DNA of 7,906 nucleotides, taken from Fimbriimonadaceae bacterium. GTDB taxonomy: Bacteria; Armatimonadota; Fimbriimonadia; Fimbriimonadales; Fimbriimonadaceae. Each line of letters opens with the position of its first letter. Position 1 is the stretch's first letter. Shown piece after piece: positions 6,373 through 7,906 of the stretch. The stretch lies in the NCBI GenBank assembly GCA_022402505.1, contig JAKRSE010000329.1, forward strand, positions 1-7,906. The letters are read 5' to 3'. Both the position numbers and the translations under genes were made by a program. The notes under the pieces were generated by a model. That model was not told the DNA's origin, did not search any database, and was given only the letters and a program-made list of their open reading frames with translations.

Positions 6373-6973
6373 GCAGGCGTTCGGCGTCTGATTTGGCCTG
6401 ACGCCGGACCTTCGCCATCCATCCCTCTCGTTCGGCCGGCGTGCTCTTCAGCACCCGGCCGAACGACGTCATTCGGACGGGCTTGAAGCCGCAGAACCAG
6501 AGGACCGACCACTTCAGCGCCCGCCCGCCGGGGTCGAGGTACCAGAACCGTTGGAAGAACACCGGCGCATCGCAGGTCATGACGACCCTGGCGGAGCGGC
6601 CGGCAAGCCTTCGGTCCCAGGAGCCATCCGGGCGGTACTGAAAGGCGAAGCCGGAGCTGAAGGCATGGCTGATGAAGCCCTGAAGCCGCGCCGGGAAGCT
6701 GCCCCACCAGACCGGCGCGAAGACGGCCAGGTGTCCCGCGTCCTGGATCGCCTGGCGGGCGCGGGCGATGGCCGGGCTGGGCTCCACGGAAGGGTCGGGC
6801 GCCTCGTCCAGCGGGCCGAAGCCGTCCGAGAGATCGATGATCTCCACCGAGCCGCCCGTCGCCTCCCACGCTTCGGCATAGGCATGAGCGAGGCCGGATG
6901 CGAGCGAGCCGGGGCGGGGATGGCCGATGAGAATCACGCACTTGGCGGGGTCGGGTGCCTGGAATGTGGGCAT
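6320..6973 (-). CDS. Flavodoxin-fold NAD(P)H:quinone oxidoreductase-like protein
   Basis: The 217-residue product belongs to the flavodoxin-like fold family that includes quinone reductases such as NQO1, MdaB and KefF: soluble FMN/FAD enzymes passing two electrons from NAD(P)H to quinones or similar acceptors. Visible features are the first beta strand and phosphate-binding loop, VILIGHPRPGS (13-23); an acidic strand end, VEIIDLSD (43-50); and the family motif PVWWGSFPARLQGF (87-100), followed by SSGFAF. ATG 6973 is preferred because it lies just outside the operator and seven bases after a -10-like GACAAT; ATG 6982 (adding MYA) is the alternative. It is divergent from a TetR gene, which probably represses it. 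The C-terminal basic tail overlaps the xylanase gene. The exact substrate is unknown. Confidence 0.85.
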   Translation of the reverse strand: MPTFQAPDPAKCVILIGHPRPGSLASGLAHAYAEAWEATGGSVEIIDLSDGFGPLDEAPDPSVEPSPAIARARQAIQDAGHLAVFAPVWWGSFPARLQGFISHAFSSGFAFQYRPDGSWDRRLAGRSARVVMTCDAPVFFQRFWYLDPGGRALKWSVLWFCGFKPVRMTSFGRVLKSTPAEREGWMAKVRRQAKSDAERLLRKAPRSHRRGSESPVR

Positions 6974-6978
6974 TGCAT

Positions 6979-7007
6979 ACATTGTCCGCCGGTTTGGTGG
7001 ACAATGT
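6979..7007. promoter_or_regulatory. TetR-type operator: 29-bp inverted repeat
   Basis: Arms of 12 bases, ACATTGTCCGCC (6979-6990) and GGTGGACAATGT (6996-7007), are complementary at 11 of 12 positions around the 5-base centre GGTTT. The repeat occupies most of the gap between the divergent oxidoreductase and TetR genes, the classic place for the site bound by the adjacent repressor. Each arm holds GACAAT reading outward, a possible -10 element, so repressor binding would block both promoters. Confidence 0.8.
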
Positions 7008-7010
7008 CCA
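6981..7010 (-). promoter_or_regulatory. Candidate promoter of the oxidoreductase gene
   Basis: On the minus strand, TGGACA (7010-7005, five of six to TTGACA) is followed after 18 bases by GACAAT (6986-6981, four of six to TATAAT). Transcription would start close to the ATG at 6973, giving a leaderless or nearly leaderless mRNA. The whole promoter lies within or touches the inverted repeat. Confidence 0.45.
7000..7005 (+). promoter_or_regulatory. Candidate -10 element of the TetR gene
   Basis: GACAAT, in the right arm of the operator, ends six bases before the ATG at 7012 and mirrors the element used on the other strand. The -35 is weak: CATACA (6976-6981) at 18-base spacing matches only three of six. 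Weak expression of an autorepressed regulator would fit, but the call rests mainly on symmetry. Confidence 0.3.
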
Positions 7011-7011
7011 C

Positions 7012-7578
7012 ATGCGGCTGAAAATCGGGACCGACGGGGCAAAGCAGGGCTACCACCACGGCGATCTTGCGGAGACGCTGCTCGACCTGGCCGAAGAGGA
7101 GCTGGAGCTGGCCGGAGAAGATGGTCTGAGTCTGCGGGCACTGGCGCGGAGGGCGGGAGTGACGCCAAACGCCCCCTACCGCCACTTCACCGACAAGTCT
7201 CATCTCCTGGTCCGGCTGGCGGCCCGAGGGTTCATGGCTCTGGTGGATCGGTTCGAAGAGGTCGGCGGAGCCTTGGAGCCGATGGGGGTCGTCTACGTGG
7301 ACTTCGCTCGGGAGAGGCCTCGATTGTTCCGGCTGATGTTCGGCCGCCTTCTTGCCGAGGCGACGCCGGAAGGCCCCGGCGGACTGCTCCTCCTGGCAGC
7401 CGAAGAGGCATGGCAGTCCTTGGTTCGGGCCGCCGGTTCAGAAGAACGCGCCCTGGCGATCTGGGCCATGACGCACGGCCTGGCTGACCTCACCGTCTCC
7501 GGTCTCGGCCGCTGTCCTTCCCAACCGTCTCCAACCCCCGGCGACCTGCTCCGAATTCTCGACGGGCAGAAAGGCTGA
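7012..7578 (+). CDS. TetR/AcrR family transcriptional repressor
   Basis: The 188-residue product is a one-component ligand-sensing repressor. The N-terminal DNA-binding domain is clear: GYHHGDLAETLLDLAEEEL (13-31) forms helix 1, then the helix-turn-helix LSLRALARRAGVTPNAPYRH (39-58) and FTDKSHLL. The remaining 120 residues are the ligand and dimer domain; FARERPRLFRLMFG resembles the C-terminal domain type often called WHG. ATG 7012 is chosen because the TetR domain begins directly after it. In-frame codons upstream (GTG 6997, TTG 6994) lie in the operator. GGTGG at 6996-7000 is a distant, weak Shine-Dalgarno, so a leaderless start is possible. It very likely binds the 29-bp inverted repeat to control itself and the divergent oxidoreductase gene. 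The inducer is unknown; a quinone or electrophile would suit the target. Confidence 0.93.
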   Translation: MRLKIGTDGAKQGYHHGDLAETLLDLAEEELELAGEDGLSLRALARRAGVTPNAPYRHFTDKSHLLVRLAARGFMALVDRFEEVGGALEPMGVVYVDFARERPRLFRLMFGRLLAEATPEGPGGLLLLAAEEAWQSLVRAAGSEERALAIWAMTHGLADLTVSGLGRCPSQPSPTPGDLLRILDGQKG

Positions 7579-7595
7579 GGCTTGGACGGGCCCGG

Positions 7596-7906
7596 CTAGA
7601 ACCGGACGCGCCAGCCCAGCGCCACGGAGGTCACCGTTGCGAAGCTGTAGACCTCGTCGTTGTCCGCCCCGCCGTCCAGGATCCTCAGGGACAGGAAGAG
7701 GTCGGAGCCCGGCTGAACCGTGTAGTGAATCCGAGCGGCGGCGTCGATGGCTCGACCCTGAGGAGCCGCGGCCGCGTCCAGATCGAAGCTGAGCGCCCAA
7801 GGGCCGGGGAGATCCTCTTCGCCGAAGATGTGCAGCAGGGGCACGAGGCCCGTGTTGCGGGTCTGACCGAAGGTGCCGCCCTGCCGCAGCGCGATCTCTG
7901 CATCCC
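7596..7906 (-). CDS. C-terminal fragment of a probable outer-membrane beta-barrel protein (partial)
   Basis: The frame is open from the window edge to a TAG at 7598-7596, so this is the last 102 or so codons of a gene starting beyond the right edge. The sequence alternates polar and hydrophobic residues in short strands (WALSFDLDAAA, AARIHYTVQ, SDLFLSLRI). It ends VALGWRVRF, with a terminal Phe preceded by alternating aromatic/hydrophobic residues, the signal recognised by the BAM assembly machinery. NDEVYSFATVTSVALGWRV looks like the last two strands. No specific family is recognised. A GTG at 7844 is internal and not taken as the start. It is convergent with the TetR gene, 17 bases away, with no obvious terminator between them. 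Confidence 0.7.
   Translation of the reverse strand, partial: DAEIALRQGGTFGQTRNTGLVPLLHIFGEEDLPGPWALSFDLDAAAAPQGRAIDAAARIHYTVQPGSDLFLSLRILDGGADNDEVYSFATVTSVALGWRVRF

Noticed and set aside
6551..7021. A 156-codon plus-strand frame opposite the oxidoreductase gene
   Set aside because: The minus strand carries the recognisable flavodoxin-fold motifs and a promoter/operator; this frame has neither.
6974..7168. Upstream extension of the oxidoreductase to give a 282-residue protein
   Set aside because: The added residues run through the operator and into the TetR coding region, and are Pro/Arg-rich without relation to the flavodoxin fold, which starts normally after MPTFQAPDPAK.

Overview
This 7.9 kb window is GC-rich bacterial chromosome. 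It appears to come from a diderm (Gram-negative-type) organism: one gene encodes a lipobox-bearing lipoprotein, and a partial gene at the right edge ends in the terminal phenylalanine typical of outer-membrane beta-barrels. The gene mix (clostripain-type lipoprotein, GAF-GGDEF protein, rplU-rpmA, GH10 xylanase) would suit a free-living heterotroph, for example Acidobacteriota or Armatimonadota. No rRNA or phylogenetic marker search was possible, so that placement is a guess. I see no rRNA, tRNA, insertion sequence, prophage or CRISPR array.

Layout: 1-230 has no convincing gene, only GC-rich inverted repeats. A lipoprotein of the clostripain (C11) peptidase family (231-2051, minus) is divergent from a GAF-GGDEF diguanylate cyclase (2102-3793, plus). 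The cyclase has an intact GGEEF active site, an inhibitory RxxD site and a C-terminal tail that looks like a decayed HD-GYP domain. A leader with three hairpins (about 3820-3909) precedes rplU and rpmA (ribosomal proteins L21 and L27), which end at a strong intrinsic terminator. A promoter directly behind the terminator drives a secreted GH10 endo-beta-xylanase-like enzyme (4597-6372). Its 3' end overlaps by 53 bp a convergent flavodoxin-fold NAD(P)H:quinone reductase-like gene (6320-6973, minus). That gene is divergent from a TetR-type regulator (7012-7578, plus), and a 29-bp near-perfect inverted repeat fills the space between them. The window closes with the 3' end of a minus-strand outer-membrane protein gene.

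How the genes work together: the clearest functional unit is the TetR/oxidoreductase pair, which has the usual layout of a ligand-responsive repressor controlling itself and a divergent redox enzyme. The operator arms seem to double as the -10 elements of both promoters, so each start codon would lie at or next to the transcription start (leaderless mRNAs). The rplU-rpmA pair is housekeeping. The other genes are single transcription units with no evident pathway link. I find no wholly new multi-gene system. The best leads are the symmetric leaderless operator-promoter, the degenerate HD-GYP tail and the structured rplU leader.
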